Assembly (NCBI GenBank): GCA_947425785.1
Contig: CANEAY010000002.1
Span: forward strand, 95,289-159,288
Direction of reading: 5' to 3'
DNA: 64,000 nt
Source: an uncultured Pseudoflavonifractor sp.
GTDB taxonomy: Bacteria > Bacillota > Clostridia > Oscillospirales > Oscillospiraceae
The notes under the pieces are model-generated. The model ran no database searches. It saw only the letters and a list, made by a program, of their open reading frames with translations, and had not been told where the DNA came from. This document shows, piece after piece, positions 26,993 through 37,707 of this stretch (positions within the stretch are counted from its first letter, which is position 1; each line of letters opens with the position of its first letter). The translations under genes were made by a program, and so were the position numbers.

Positions 26993-28927
26993 ATGCGTAT
27001 ATTGCGCCGTTGGGCGGCCGCCGTGCTGGCGGGGGTACTGCTGGGGAGCCTGGTGGTTTTCACCGCCGGGGCCAACGCCCCCAGCCTGGGGCTGACCATC
27101 CTCTTTACCCACGATACCCACGACCACTTTTACCCTGATGCCGCCGATATGGGGGGCTATACCCGGCTGGCCACTCTGTTGAGAGAGCAGAGGGAGACCC
27201 CTGCCCATGTAGGAGAGGGAGCCGACTATTTTTATCCCACAGTGACCCTGGACGCCGGGGACTTTTCCATGGGCTCTTTGTTCCAGACGGTCTACGCCAC
27301 CGACGCCCCGGAGCTGCGGGCCCTGGGGGCCATGGGTTACGATGTGGTCACCCTGGGCAACCACGAGTTCGACTACCGGCCCCAGGGGCTGGCGGATATG
27401 CTCACCGCCGCTAAGGAGAGCGGCGAGACCCTTCCTGCCATCGTCCAGGCCAACTACCGCACGGCCAAGGACGACAGCGCCCAGGTGGCGGTGGAGGCCA
27501 TGGAGCATTACCCGGTCACCGATTATACCGTTATCGAGCGGGCCGACCCCAACCCCTTCCTGGATCAAAAGCCCCTGCGCATCGCCGTTTTCGGCGTTAT
27601 GGGTGTGGACTCCGACGAGTGCGCCCCCATGTCCGGCATGGCCCTGGAGCCGGTGGCGGAGGCCGCCCGGCGGGTGGTGGCGGAAATTCAGGAGAAGGAG
27701 GAGGCCGACTTCATCATCTGCCTGTCCCACTCGGGCACCGAGGAGGGGAAGGGAGAGGACTATGAGCTGGCCAAGGCGGTTTCCGGCATCGACCTCATCA
27801 TCTCCGGCCACACCCACACCACTCTGCCGGAGCCCATCCAGGTCAACAACACCCTCATTGTCTCCTGCGGGCCCTATACCCAAAACCTGGGCCGTATCAC
27901 CATCCACAAAAAGGTCAGCCCCGACCATGAGGTGACCTATTCGGAGTATGAACTCATCCCCATAGACGGCTCTATAGCTCCTGACCCGGAGATGGAGGCC
28001 CTGGCGAAGGAGTTTCAGGGCCGGGTGAACGAAAATTATCTGAAAGATTACGGCCTGGGGTACGATGAGGTCTTGACCCGGAGCGGCCGGGACTTCACTA
28101 TCGCCGAGACCGGCGACCTTATTGGAGAGGCCTACATCTCCACCGTTCGGGCCATGGAGGGGGAGGACTATGTGCCCATCGCCTTCGCCGTGGCCCCTGA
28201 CGGGGTCATCCGGGATCGCCTCCGGGCGGGGGAGGTGACCACCGCCCAGGCCTTCGACGTCCTCTCCCTGGGCTCCGGGGCGGACGGCAGTCCGGGCTAC
28301 CCTTTGGTGTCGGTGTACCTGACGGGGAAAGACCTGAAAAACACCTTTGAGGTGGACGCTTCGGTGTCCGCCCTGATGCCCGCCGCCCAGCTCTTCGGGG
28401 CCGGGTGCCAGTGGCGGTATAACCCCCACCGGATGTTTCTGGATCGTGTCATTGGGTGTAGCATCTGGGAGGACACTGGGGCGTCCACTGTGAGGCGTGC
28501 TGTGCCCATTGACGATGACCAGCTCTACCGGGTAGTGGCCGACCTCTATTCCGGCCAGATGCTGGGGACGGTGAAGAGCAAGAGCATGGGGCTTCTCACC
28601 GTCACCCCCAGAGACGAGGAGGGGAATGTGGTGGAAGATCTGGAAAGCCGCATCCTCCACAGCAAAGACGGGAGCGAAGTAAAGGCCTGGTACGCCCTGG
28701 CCGCCTACCTGAAGGGTCAGGAGGAGTTGACCCCCGCCCCCGTGAGCAAGATGGTTGTGGAGTCCTGGAACCCCGTCCATTTGCTCTTCCCCATGGGAGC
28801 GCCCACCGCCATCGTATTGTGTGCGGTGCTTCTGGCGCTCTTGCTGGCGGCGGTCATCCTTCGGAAGGCGCGGCGGCGGAAGACCTCCAGCCACTATCGT
28901 CCCTACCGGGGAAACCGAAGCCGCTAA
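26993..28927 (+). CDS. Secreted/membrane-anchored bifunctional metallophosphatase / 5'-nucleotidase (UshA-like)
   Basis: ILFTHDTHDHF, TLGNHEFDY, IISGHTHT; 5'-nucleotidase C-terminal domain; C-terminal TM and basic tail. Confidence 0.88.
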   Translation: MRILRRWAAAVLAGVLLGSLVVFTAGANAPSLGLTILFTHDTHDHFYPDAADMGGYTRLATLLREQRETPAHVGEGADYFYPTVTLDAGDFSMGSLFQTVYATDAPELRALGAMGYDVVTLGNHEFDYRPQGLADMLTAAKESGETLPAIVQANYRTAKDDSAQVAVEAMEHYPVTDYTVIERADPNPFLDQKPLRIAVFGVMGVDSDECAPMSGMALEPVAEAARRVVAEIQEKEEADFIICLSHSGTEEGKGEDYELAKAVSGIDLIISGHTHTTLPEPIQVNNTLIVSCGPYTQNLGRITIHKKVSPDHEVTYSEYELIPIDGSIAPDPEMEALAKEFQGRVNENYLKDYGLGYDEVLTRSGRDFTIAETGDLIGEAYISTVRAMEGEDYVPIAFAVAPDGVIRDRLRAGEVTTAQAFDVLSLGSGADGSPGYPLVSVYLTGKDLKNTFEVDASVSALMPAAQLFGAGCQWRYNPHRMFLDRVIGCSIWEDTGASTVRRAVPIDDDQLYRVVADLYSGQMLGTVKSKSMGLLTVTPRDEEGNVVEDLESRILHSKDGSEVKAWYALAAYLKGQEELTPAPVSKMVVESWNPVHLLFPMGAPTAIVLCAVLLALLLAAVILRKARRRKTSSHYRPYRGNRSR

Positions 28928-28936
28928 GCAGAAACG

Positions 28937-28976
28937 AAAAGAGAGCCGACTCGAAGGGGTCGGCTCTCTTGCTTTT
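28937..28976. terminator. Intrinsic terminator
   Basis: aaaagagagccgac-tcgaagg-ggtcggctctcttgctttt. Confidence 0.85.
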
Positions 28977-28982
28977 GTGTGC

Positions 28983-30656
28983 TTACAGCTCTTCGGCAAA
29001 GGCGGCGGGAACATAGGCAAAGCCGTTGAAGGCGTAAGCTCCGTCCTGCCCCAGGGTGACAGTCTTGACGGTGCTGCCTAGAGTCAGGATGACGGTGTCG
29101 GGCTGGGCGGCATCCCAGGAGACGGTGTAACCCTTGGCTTCGGCCGCGGTGCGCAGAGGTACGCTGGGGGCAAAGACGATAGGCTTCCGGGAGCCGGTGA
29201 CGCCGGAGTTGTGGATGACGGTGGTGAGCAGTTCCTGGTAGAGGGCATCGGACTTGGCCATTGCATCCTGGAGGGTGGCGGCGGCAGTGTCGTTTACAAA
29301 CTGCTCGGCAGCAGCGCTGTCTTCGGTGTAGAGGGCCTTTACCGTCTCCACCTGCGCGGCGGTCTTGGTAATGAGGGTATCCTGCTCCAGGGCCCAGAAG
29401 TCTTGGACGCCCTTGGAGTAGAGCGCGCGATTTACATCGGCCAGGCCACAGACCTTTTTGAAGGCCCAGTAGGCGCTGTCCTCGGTGTAGGTCTCACCCT
29501 CCACGGCGTAGGCCGGGTCGATGACAGTAATGCCGGAAAATTCGGGGAGAAAGGGGGCGTGCTCTCCGCCGCCCATGGCCAGCCAGGTGACGGCGGCGGA
29601 CTGCTTGGGAAGCTCATCATAGATCTGGACGATATGGGTGTCGGGGGTGGTGGACACGGCAATGGCCCGATTGCCCTCCTGACCCTCCAGAGTCAGGTCG
29701 TAGGGAGTGCCTTCATAGCGGTTCTGATAGATAGCCATGACCTGCTGGAGGGTGACCTTCTCGTCCGGGGCATACTGGAGGGGGTAGAAGACCTCGGTCT
29801 TATAGTCCTCCACTGAGGAGGGGGCCAGGAGCACATGGCCGATCCAGGTACGCATATTGGAGCCGTCGGAGCGCTCCTTGCCGCAGACCGACTGGGCCAG
29901 CAGGACATTGCCGTCCTCGTCCTTCACGGTGAGGCCGGCCTTGTCCAGAGTGGAGAGCAGATCCTTGGAGAGAATGAAGGTGTCGGTATCCTGGGAATCT
30001 ACGGCACCGATCATAAACTGGTTTCCAAAGACGGCGACCATATCGGGATCCAGCTTTTGGGCGGCATATTGGTGACCGCCATAGAGTTCTACGATCCAGG
30101 CTTCGGTCTGGTCAGCGATGAGGATGATGTTGCCAGCCTCGGAGCCGTATTCGTCCACTGTGGCGAGAAGAGTCTTTACGCCCTCCTTGGCGGTGGCGGA
30201 GGTGGCGGCGACCAGAGCGGGAAGGACGGCCTCCCGCAGGCCAGTCTCCACAGTGGGGTCAACCTCCTTCCAGGCGGCACAGCCGCTGGCGGAAACGGTG
30301 GCAGTCACGGCCACGCCCTGGTCATTGACACACACAGCGGCATATAGGCCGTCACCGGCGGCAGTGTGATCCTGCATAGTTGTATATTTATACGTGTGGT
30401 CGGGCAGAGGATAAGTGAAGCCGTTGATGTCGTCCACCAGCACCTGGCCCGGCTGGTCGGAGGCGGGGACTACATAGTGGAGCTTGTTATAGTCGGAGGG
30501 GCTGATATCCTCACTGCGGGCAATAATGGTTGTACCATCGGCGCTGACGTTCTTGCCCACGTATGTGGCCGTACAGGCAAAGGCGCCTGAGGTGACACCC
30601 AGGCTCATGGTCAGAGCCAGAGTAGCGGCGGAGAGCTGTTTGAACTGCTTTTTCAT
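28983..30656 (-). CDS. C69 family dipeptidase, secreted, with a C-terminal copper-amine-oxidase-N-like domain
   Basis: Signal peptide then ACTATYVGKNVSADGTTIIARSEDI (C69 catalytic Cys); QTEAWIVELYGGHQYAA; C-term VPLRTAAEAKGYTVSWDAAQPDTVILTLGSTVKTVTLG. Confidence 0.86.
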   Translation of the reverse strand: MKKQFKQLSAATLALTMSLGVTSGAFACTATYVGKNVSADGTTIIARSEDISPSDYNKLHYVVPASDQPGQVLVDDINGFTYPLPDHTYKYTTMQDHTAAGDGLYAAVCVNDQGVAVTATVSASGCAAWKEVDPTVETGLREAVLPALVAATSATAKEGVKTLLATVDEYGSEAGNIILIADQTEAWIVELYGGHQYAAQKLDPDMVAVFGNQFMIGAVDSQDTDTFILSKDLLSTLDKAGLTVKDEDGNVLLAQSVCGKERSDGSNMRTWIGHVLLAPSSVEDYKTEVFYPLQYAPDEKVTLQQVMAIYQNRYEGTPYDLTLEGQEGNRAIAVSTTPDTHIVQIYDELPKQSAAVTWLAMGGGEHAPFLPEFSGITVIDPAYAVEGETYTEDSAYWAFKKVCGLADVNRALYSKGVQDFWALEQDTLITKTAAQVETVKALYTEDSAAAEQFVNDTAAATLQDAMAKSDALYQELLTTVIHNSGVTGSRKPIVFAPSVPLRTAAEAKGYTVSWDAAQPDTVILTLGSTVKTVTLGQDGAYAFNGFAYVPAAFAEEL

Positions 30657-30795
30657 TTTGATCGCGACCCTTTCTTTTTGGTGTATCCGAATTATTGCAT
30701 ATTTATACTAAAATGTCAAGATAAAAATGAAAGAATATTCAATTGAATTTGTGCGGACAAAAATAGTGGGGATATTTCTAGGACAAATTTACGTG

Positions 30796-31764
30796 TCAGG
30801 GGAGCCGTAGGACTTGGCCGGGATAGATGAGGTCGGGGTTTGGGATGTTGTTGAGCTGGACGAGTTGGTTTACCGTAACTCCATATCGCTGGGAGATGCC
30901 CCAAAGGGTATTTCCTGGCTGAACCGTATATGTTTTCTCAATAGGAGCGGTGCCGGGGATTTGGAGAATTTGATTTACATAAATTAAATTTGGATCTTGG
31001 ATGTGGTTCAGCTCCACCAGTGTGGGGATGGTGGTGCCGAACCGCCGGGACAGGGCCCAAAGAGTGTCGCCCCGCCGGACGGTGTAGGGGAAGGTCTGTT
31101 CCTCTCTGTGGAGGAGAATGCCGTCGGTGAACCGATCCCGATCTACATGGCCGGTGATGCCGGGCACCAGCCCCACATTGGTATACTGCCAGCCCGTCCA
31201 GGTCTGCCAGGGGGTGCCTCCCAGGTTGGGCCGCCCCACCTGCCACTGGGCCAGCCACAGGGGGTATTTTGCCACCGCCGGGCCCAGCTGTCTGGAGGCG
31301 GTGGTGTGGTCGGCATAGATCATGGGGGTGTGGCCTGTCAATTCCTCTACTCGCTCCAGAAAGGCCAGTACCACCGCGGTGGCCTGGGCGGCGGAGAGCG
31401 ACCTGTGGCCCTCAAAGTCCAGGACGGGGCGGCAGGTATAGTTCCGGGTGCGTATCAGGGAGACAAAGTGCTCCGCCTCCTGGCGGGCGGCTTCGGGGGT
31501 GGTGGCGTTCAGATAGTGGTAGAGGCCGTAGGGAAGCCCGGCGGCCTCTGCGGCGGCGCAGTTTTGGGCAAAGCGGGAGTCCACTCCCCGCAGGCCGTAG
31601 CTGGCGCGGATATAGACCACTTCAATGCCGCTCCTTTTGGCGGCGGCCAGATCCGCTTTTCCTTGAAAGACGCTGATGTCCATGCCCTCCAAAGCTTGGG
31701 CAGGGGAGAGGAAAAGGAGAAGGCAGAACGCCAGAGCGAAAAGACGTTTCAGCATACAAGACAC
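30796..31764 (-). CDS. GH25 lysozyme-like muramidase with two LysM repeats
   Basis: GMDISVFQGKADLAAAKRSGIEVVYIRASYG; PVLDFEGHRS; two YTV..GDTLW/GNTLWGIS LysM modules; signal peptide. Confidence 0.93.
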   Translation of the reverse strand: MSCMLKRLFALAFCLLLFLSPAQALEGMDISVFQGKADLAAAKRSGIEVVYIRASYGLRGVDSRFAQNCAAAEAAGLPYGLYHYLNATTPEAARQEAEHFVSLIRTRNYTCRPVLDFEGHRSLSAAQATAVVLAFLERVEELTGHTPMIYADHTTASRQLGPAVAKYPLWLAQWQVGRPNLGGTPWQTWTGWQYTNVGLVPGITGHVDRDRFTDGILLHREEQTFPYTVRRGDTLWALSRRFGTTIPTLVELNHIQDPNLIYVNQILQIPGTAPIEKTYTVQPGNTLWGISQRYGVTVNQLVQLNNIPNPDLIYPGQVLRLP

Positions 31765-31867
31765 CTCAAGTCACAAGTTTCCCCATCCTATGCAGCCGGA
31801 CGGAAACGGTTGACTGGGCCGCCTCTGCGTGGTACACTGGGACAAATGAAAAGGGGGCTGTATACCC

Positions 31868-33073
31868 ATGGAAAAGATCAAAATGACCACCCCTCTGGTG
31901 GAAATGGACGGGGACGAGATGACCCGCATCCTCTGGGCGGACATCAAGAAGGAGCTGTTGGAACCCTTCGTCGACCTGAAGACCGAATACTACGACCTGG
32001 GTCTTCCCGAGCGGGAACGGACTCACGACCAGGTGACAGTGGACTCCGCCCAGGCCACCAAGAAATACGGCGTGGCGGTGAAGTGTGCCACCATCACCCC
32101 CAACGCCCAGCGGGTGGAGGAGTACAAGCTCTCCCAGATGTGGAAGAGCCCCAACGGCACCATCCGGGCCATTCTGGACGGTACCGTCTTCCGGGCTCCC
32201 ATTATGGTGAAGGGGATCTCTCCGGTGGTGAAGAACTGGAGGAAGCCTATCACCATCGCCCGTCACGCCTATGGCGACGTCTATAAAAACAGTGAGTTCC
32301 AGCCCAAAGGCCCCGGCAAGGCGGAGCTGGTCTTTACCGCCGCCGACGGCACACAGAGCCGCCAGACCATCTTTGAGTTCACCGGCCCCGGCGTTCTCCA
32401 GGGCCAGTACAATACCGACGCCTCCATCACTTCCTTTGCCCACGCATGCTTCCAGTACGCCCTGGACGTGAAGCAGGACTTGTGGTTCGCCACCAAGGAC
32501 ACCATCTCCAAGCAGTACGATCACCGCTTCAAGGACATCTTCCAGGCGATCTTTGACGCCGAATATAAGGAGAAGTTCGACAAGGCTGGCATCGAGTATT
32601 TCTACACCCTCATCGACGACGCGGTGGCCCGGGTCATCCGCTCCGAGGGCGGTTTCATCTGGGCCTGTAAGAACTATGACGGCGACGTGATGAGCGACAT
32701 GGTGTCCACCGCCTTCGGCTCCCTGGCTATGATGACCTCCGTGCTGGTCTCCCCCGACGGCAACTACGAATATGAGGCCGCCCACGGCACTGTGACCCGC
32801 CACTACTACAAGTACCTGAAGGGGGAGGAGACCTCCACCAACCCCATGGCTACCATCTTTGCCTGGTCGGGGGCTCTGCGCAAGCGGGGTGAGCTGGACG
32901 GCATCCCCGCCCTGGTGGACTTTGCCGACCGGTTGGAGAAAGCCTCCATTGCCGTCATCGAAAGCGGCGTGATGACCAAGGATCTGGCCGGACTCTGGGA
33001 GGGGGAGAGCCCCGCCCAGGCGGTGAACAGCCTGGACTTCCTCAAGGCCATCCGGGCCAGACTGGAGGCCTGA
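31868..33073 (+). CDS. icd: NADP-dependent isocitrate dehydrogenase
   Basis: [57 protein letters not shown]. Confidence 0.95.
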   Translation: MEKIKMTTPLVEMDGDEMTRILWADIKKELLEPFVDLKTEYYDLGLPERERTHDQVTVDSAQATKKYGVAVKCATITPNAQRVEEYKLSQMWKSPNGTIRAILDGTVFRAPIMVKGISPVVKNWRKPITIARHAYGDVYKNSEFQPKGPGKAELVFTAADGTQSRQTIFEFTGPGVLQGQYNTDASITSFAHACFQYALDVKQDLWFATKDTISKQYDHRFKDIFQAIFDAEYKEKFDKAGIEYFYTLIDDAVARVIRSEGGFIWACKNYDGDVMSDMVSTAFGSLAMMTSVLVSPDGNYEYEAAHGTVTRHYYKYLKGEETSTNPMATIFAWSGALRKRGELDGIPALVDFADRLEKASIAVIESGVMTKDLAGLWEGESPAQAVNSLDFLKAIRARLEA

Positions 33074-33118
33074 AAAGCGATGACTGGGCTGACGGCCTGA
33101 GAATGAACAAGGAGAGGT

Positions 33119-34687
33119 ATGAAAATGAAGCACCTGAAACGCACACTGGCTCTGCTGCTGGCTCTGTCCCTGAGCTGCATCACCTCCGCCATGGCAGCCT
33201 CTGGCTTTTACGATGAGGAGGGCTATGCCCGTTACACGGGGAACATCACCATTGTTTCGGAGGGGATGATCCACTCCGGCCAGACCCAGCTCCCCAAGGC
33301 TTTCGCTATCGACTCCGGCGTCATCCGGGGCAGCGGCGAGAGCGGAGACCTGAACTGGGACGGCAAGCTCACCCGGGTGGAGGCCGCCACCATGGTCGTC
33401 CGGCTCATGGGCCTGGAGGAGGAGGCCGAGGCGGCCATGAACCAGCCCTCCCCCTTCACCGACGTGCCGGGCTGGGCCAACGGCTACATCAATGTTGCCT
33501 ATGCTCACGGCGTATCCAAGGGGGTGGGAGATGGCCACTTTGCCCCCGAAGGCCTGTGCGGCGTCCAGGACTTTATCACCATGCTCTTCCGTCTGACCCG
33601 GCTGGAGGAGGGGAAGGACTGGTCCTGGGCCACCGCCATGAACGATTTTCAGGCTGCCGTGGCCGCCAGCGATACCTTCCAGGAGTACCCCTACACCAAC
33701 TGGAACCTGCACCGCGCCCTGAAAGACGACGCCAAGCTCATCTATGACGAGGCGGTCTGGGGCAAAAAGCCCCTGACCCGGGCCATGGCGGCGGATGCCA
33801 TGTGGCTGATGATGAACATTGTGGCCGGGCCCGATGGGGAGAGCCTGGGCGACGTGCTGGCCGAAGATTACGGCATGAGCGATCTGCTTCTCTACGACAA
33901 CTATGTTCGCCGCACCGCCCACGGTCTGCGCTCCAGGGGATGGAGCTCCGACACCTGGGATCTGGACAGCAAGGAGACGGATTTCGCCTATATCTATGCC
34001 TATGTAGCTTCTGCCACTGATCGCCTGGACGCCATCCGCGCCAAGGTGAAGCAGAGTGCCGACGGGGAGCCTGCCCTGGAATATTCCCAGGAGATCAGAG
34101 ACCTTGCCGATAAGCTCACCGCCGGGAAAAAGACGGAGTTGGAGAAGGCGGAGGCCATCAGCACCTGGGTCTCCACCCATATCTATTATGACTACCCGGA
34201 GCTCCGCAGCCCCGCCGGTGGTCAGGCCACGGTGGACAAGCAGTTTTTTGAGCAGGTGCTGGAGAGCCGCCTTGCCATCTGTGACGGCTACGCCGGTTTG
34301 ACGGGGGCCCTCATGGACTGCGTGGGACTGGAGTGCTACTATGAGGCGGGCGTCACCTCGACAGACCACGCCTGGAATGTGGCTTACCTGGACGGGAAGT
34401 GGGTGGCCATGGACAATACTTACGACAGCCCCCTGACCTACGAGCGGGTGGCCGGAGAGGGGTATGCTGTGATGCGGGGTGTCGGTGAGTACGACACGCC
34501 CACCAACATCAAGGAGCCCAACGCCGTCCCCAGAACCATCCCCTACCGCTATTTTGGACTGGATCTGGATATGTTTTACAGCACTCATGTGTTCCCCAGG
34601 GAGCCACTGATCGTTACCGACACCGTCCTCACTGCAGACAGCGTGGTGGGGACCTGGCGGGGCAATCACCGGGTGGACAGCTACTGA
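33119..34687 (+). CDS. Secreted SLH-domain protein with transglutaminase-like domain
   Basis: Signal peptide; SLH-like NGYINVAYAHGVSKGVGDGHFAPEG; transglutaminase core AICDGYAGLTGALMDCVGLECYYEAG...HAWNVAYLDGKWVAMDNTYD. Confidence 0.88.
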   Translation: MKMKHLKRTLALLLALSLSCITSAMAASGFYDEEGYARYTGNITIVSEGMIHSGQTQLPKAFAIDSGVIRGSGESGDLNWDGKLTRVEAATMVVRLMGLEEEAEAAMNQPSPFTDVPGWANGYINVAYAHGVSKGVGDGHFAPEGLCGVQDFITMLFRLTRLEEGKDWSWATAMNDFQAAVAASDTFQEYPYTNWNLHRALKDDAKLIYDEAVWGKKPLTRAMAADAMWLMMNIVAGPDGESLGDVLAEDYGMSDLLLYDNYVRRTAHGLRSRGWSSDTWDLDSKETDFAYIYAYVASATDRLDAIRAKVKQSADGEPALEYSQEIRDLADKLTAGKKTELEKAEAISTWVSTHIYYDYPELRSPAGGQATVDKQFFEQVLESRLAICDGYAGLTGALMDCVGLECYYEAGVTSTDHAWNVAYLDGKWVAMDNTYDSPLTYERVAGEGYAVMRGVGEYDTPTNIKEPNAVPRTIPYRYFGLDLDMFYSTHVFPREPLIVTDTVLTADSVVGTWRGNHRVDSY

Positions 34688-34698
34688 TATAAAATGCA

Positions 34699-34730
34699 AA
34701 AATCCCCGCCAAAATTTTGGCGGGGATTTT
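34699..34730. terminator. Bidirectional intrinsic terminator (perfect 32-bp palindrome)
   Basis: AAAATCCCCGCCAAAATTTTGGCGGGGATTTT between convergent genes. Confidence 0.92.
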
Positions 34731-34740
34731 ATTGCCTGTT

Positions 34741-36198
34741 TTAATTGGAAGCCCTTGTCCAGGTGCGGGGGGAGAGCAGGAAGAGCAGGGGGAAGATCTC
34801 CAGCCGGCCCAGGAGCATATTCAGGATCAGGGTCAGCTTGGACAGGTCGGAGAACATGGCGTAGTTGCCGGTGGGTCCCACCATATCCAGGCCGGGGCCG
34901 ATGTTGTTCAGGCAGGCCAGTACGGCGGTGAGGTTGGTCTCCAGAGAGAAATTGTCCAGGGAGAGAATAAGCAGGGAGATCACGCCGATGGCGCAGTAGG
35001 CGGTCATATAGGTGTTGACCCCCTGGAGGGTCTCCTCGCCCACTGTGTGGCCCTCCACCTGCACCAGGTTCACGCTCCGGGGATGGAGCATCTGCCGCAT
35101 CCTGGCTCCCAGAGACTTAAACAGCAGGACGATGCGGGCGCACTTGATGCCGCCGCCGGTACTGCCCGCGCAGGCGCCCACCACCATGAGCACTACCAGG
35201 ATGGAGCGGGAGAGCTGGGGCCACAGGTTGAAGTCCGCCGTGGCAAAGCCGGTGGTGGTCATGACGCTGGAGACGGAAAAGGCGGCGTCATGAAGGGCGG
35301 CGCGGACACTGCCGCCGTATATGGGAAGCACATCCACCGTGATGATGGCAATGGAGCCCAGCATGATGGAGAGATAGACTCCCAGCTCCTCACTGCGCAG
35401 GGCCTGCCGGAATTTTCCCAGCAGGATGAGGAAGTAGACGGCGAAGTTGATCCCGAAAAGGGCCATAAAGACGGTACAGACAGTTTGGAGATAGGGGGAA
35501 TAGCCCGCCATGGAGTTATTCTTGATGCCGAAGCCGCCGGTGCCGGCGGTGCCGAAGGCGGTGCAGAGACTGTCAAAGAGAGGCATCTTCCCGGCCAGAA
35601 GGAACAGAACATTCAAGACAGTGAGGGCGATGTAGATGAGATAGAGAATGGCGGCGGTCTGGCGCAGCTTGGGCACCAGCTTGCTCACCGAGGGGCCGGG
35701 GCTTTCCGCCCGGAGGAGGTGGACGCTGTACCCGCCCTTGCCCATGGGTACCACCGCCAGCAGGAACACCAGGATACCCATGCCGCCCAGCCAGTGGGTG
35801 AAGGAGCGCCAGAAGAGGAGGCCCCGGCTCATGGCCTCCACATTGGAGAGGATGGAGGCCCCGGTGGTGGTGAAGCCGGAGACGGTCTCAAAAAAGGCGT
35901 CGATATACCGGGGTATCTCCCGGGAGAGCCAGAAAGGAAGGGCGCCCACGGCAGACAGGACGATCCAGCCCAGGCCGGTAATGAGGAAGCCCTCCCTGGC
36001 GTAGAAGCGGCCCTGGGCCTTCCGGCAGAGGCTCCACAGCAGTATCCCCGCCCCGGCGGAGAGGGCCATGGTAGTGAAAATGGCCCGAAGGGCGGTCTGC
36101 TCCCTGTCCAAAATGGAGATGAGGGCGGGGGGGAAGAGGAAGAGGCACTCCAGCAGAAGCAGAAAGCCCAGCAGTTTGCCGATCATTTTACCGTTCAT
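34741..36198 (-). CDS. trkH: Trk-type K+ uptake membrane subunit
   Basis: TTTGAS, GTAGTGGFG, TTTGFATADF, GACAGSTGGGIKCARIVLLFK selectivity filters. Confidence 0.93.
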   Translation of the reverse strand: MNGKMIGKLLGFLLLLECLFLFPPALISILDREQTALRAIFTTMALSAGAGILLWSLCRKAQGRFYAREGFLITGLGWIVLSAVGALPFWLSREIPRYIDAFFETVSGFTTTGASILSNVEAMSRGLLFWRSFTHWLGGMGILVFLLAVVPMGKGGYSVHLLRAESPGPSVSKLVPKLRQTAAILYLIYIALTVLNVLFLLAGKMPLFDSLCTAFGTAGTGGFGIKNNSMAGYSPYLQTVCTVFMALFGINFAVYFLILLGKFRQALRSEELGVYLSIMLGSIAIITVDVLPIYGGSVRAALHDAAFSVSSVMTTTGFATADFNLWPQLSRSILVVLMVVGACAGSTGGGIKCARIVLLFKSLGARMRQMLHPRSVNLVQVEGHTVGEETLQGVNTYMTAYCAIGVISLLILSLDNFSLETNLTAVLACLNNIGPGLDMVGPTGNYAMFSDLSKLTLILNMLLGRLEIFPLLFLLSPRTWTRASN

Positions 36199-36211
36199 GT
36201 AAATGTGCTCC

Positions 36212-37576
36212 TCAATCTGCGAAGATGGCGTCCAGGTCGTTGATGATCCGGCCCTCCGCTGTGACGACGATCATGGTGTCCCCGGCGGTAAAGCTGCTGT
36301 CGCCCTTGGGGATGATGGTGCGGCCCTGGTGGGTGATACAGGCCACAAGGATGCCGCTTTTCAGGGGGATATCCATGAGCTTTTCCCCCTGGTGCCGGGT
36401 CTCCGGGGTCACCAGGAACTCCAGGGCCTCCACTTGGCCGTCCACGATGGAGTGGAGGGAGAGAACGCTGTCAATGCCGGCGGCGGAGGACATGGCCCGG
36501 ACGTAGCGGGCGATGTTGGCACAGCACAGGCCCTTGGGGCTGATGACGGAGCCGATGCCCACCTTGCGGAAAACGTCGTAATACTCGATGCGGTTGATCT
36601 TGGTGATGACCTTGCCCACCCCCAGGTGGCTGGCCAGCATGGACAGCACCAGGTTTTCCTCGTCCATGCCGGTGAGGGTGATGACAGCGTCAAAGGAGCG
36701 CAGGCCCTCGGCGTCCAGCAGATCCTGACGGGAGCCGTCTCCCTCGATGACAGTGGCCCGGGGGAGGGACTCCACCAGCTTGACACAGCGGTCGTGGTCG
36801 CGCTCAATGATCTTTACTGACATACCGCTGTCCAGGCAGCGTTTGGCCAGGTAGAAGGCGATGCGGGAGCCGCCGATAATGAGCAGGCTCTTTACCTTGT
36901 GCTCCACCAGGCCCAGGTTCTTCACCAGCAGGGCCAGGTCTTGGAGAGCAGCGGTGACGAAGAGGGTATCCCCTGCGTGGAGGACAAAGGAGCCGCCGGG
37001 GATGTGGATGCCGTCCTCCCGCTCCACGGCGCAGACCAGCACGTTGACCCGGGCGATGTCGTAGAGCTTGGTCAGGGGGATGCCGTCCAGCTTGGAATGC
37101 TCGTCCACCGGCACGGCTACGATCTCCACCCGGCCGCGGGTAAAGGACTCCCGTTTGAGAAAGGAGGGGAACTGGAGGAGCTGGTAGGCCTCCAGGGCGG
37201 CGGCCTGCTCCGGGTTCACCGTCAGGGACAGGCCCAGCTCCTCCCGCATGGATACCAGCTGGTCAGAGTACTCCGGGTTGCGGACACGGGCAATGGTGTG
37301 TTTGGCCCCCAGCTTTTTGGCGGTGAGGCAGGTGAGCAGATTCAGCTCATCCAGGCTGGTGGCGGCAATGAGCACGTCTGCCTTGTCCACACCCGCCTCC
37401 CGGAGGGTGGCCATGGAGGCCCCGTTGCCGGTCACTGCCATGACGTCGAACTGCTCGGCGCTCTGGCTGAGGACTTGGGGGTTGGAGTCGATGATGGTGA
37501 CGTCGTGGCCCTCGGTGGAGAGCTGGGCGGCCAGGGCGGCCCCCACCTTGCCGTCGCCGACGATGATAATATTCAT
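36212..37576 (-). CDS. trkA: Trk system K+ channel NAD-binding subunit (two RCK/TrkA_N-TrkA_C modules)
   Basis: MNIIIVGDGKVGAALAAQLSTEGHDVTIID; second Rossmann KSLLIIGGSRIAFYLAKRC; upstream of trkH. Confidence 0.94.
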   Translation of the reverse strand: MNIIIVGDGKVGAALAAQLSTEGHDVTIIDSNPQVLSQSAEQFDVMAVTGNGASMATLREAGVDKADVLIAATSLDELNLLTCLTAKKLGAKHTIARVRNPEYSDQLVSMREELGLSLTVNPEQAAALEAYQLLQFPSFLKRESFTRGRVEIVAVPVDEHSKLDGIPLTKLYDIARVNVLVCAVEREDGIHIPGGSFVLHAGDTLFVTAALQDLALLVKNLGLVEHKVKSLLIIGGSRIAFYLAKRCLDSGMSVKIIERDHDRCVKLVESLPRATVIEGDGSRQDLLDAEGLRSFDAVITLTGMDEENLVLSMLASHLGVGKVITKINRIEYYDVFRKVGIGSVISPKGLCCANIARYVRAMSSAAGIDSVLSLHSIVDGQVEALEFLVTPETRHQGEKLMDIPLKSGILVACITHQGRTIIPKGDSSFTAGDTMIVVTAEGRIINDLDAIFAD

Positions 37577-37623
37577 GACCTTCCGCCTTTCGCGTTAGGA
37601 TAAACGATAAAGTACAATTTCAT

Positions 37624-37651
37624 ATTATACCAGCTTAGAGATTTCTTGCAA
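37624..37651 (-). promoter_or_regulatory. Predicted sigma-A promoter of trkA-trkH
   Basis: Minus strand TTGCAA-16 bp-TATAAT. Confidence 0.6.
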
Positions 37652-37661
37652 GAGGGAAAAA

Positions 37662-37689
37662 CGCCCCGGCCTCATATGAGGCCGGGGCG
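37662..37689. terminator. Intrinsic terminator (perfect 28-bp palindrome) of the SLH gene
   Basis: CGCCCCGGCCTCATATGAGGCCGGGGCG then TTTTTCCC on minus strand. Confidence 0.88.
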
Positions 37690-37707
37690 GTACGTCTTAG
37701 GCGTATC

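Noticed and set aside
26882-29020. 712-aa minus-strand ORF
   Set aside because: Antisense to the 5'-nucleotidase gene; no domain-like sequence
31766-34699. 977-aa minus-strand ORF over icd and the SLH-transglutaminase gene
   Set aside because: His/Gly-rich antisense artefact spanning two well-supported sense genes
37577-37660. Possible c-di-AMP riboswitch upstream of trkA
   Set aside because: Too short a leader; only a promoter-like element is visible
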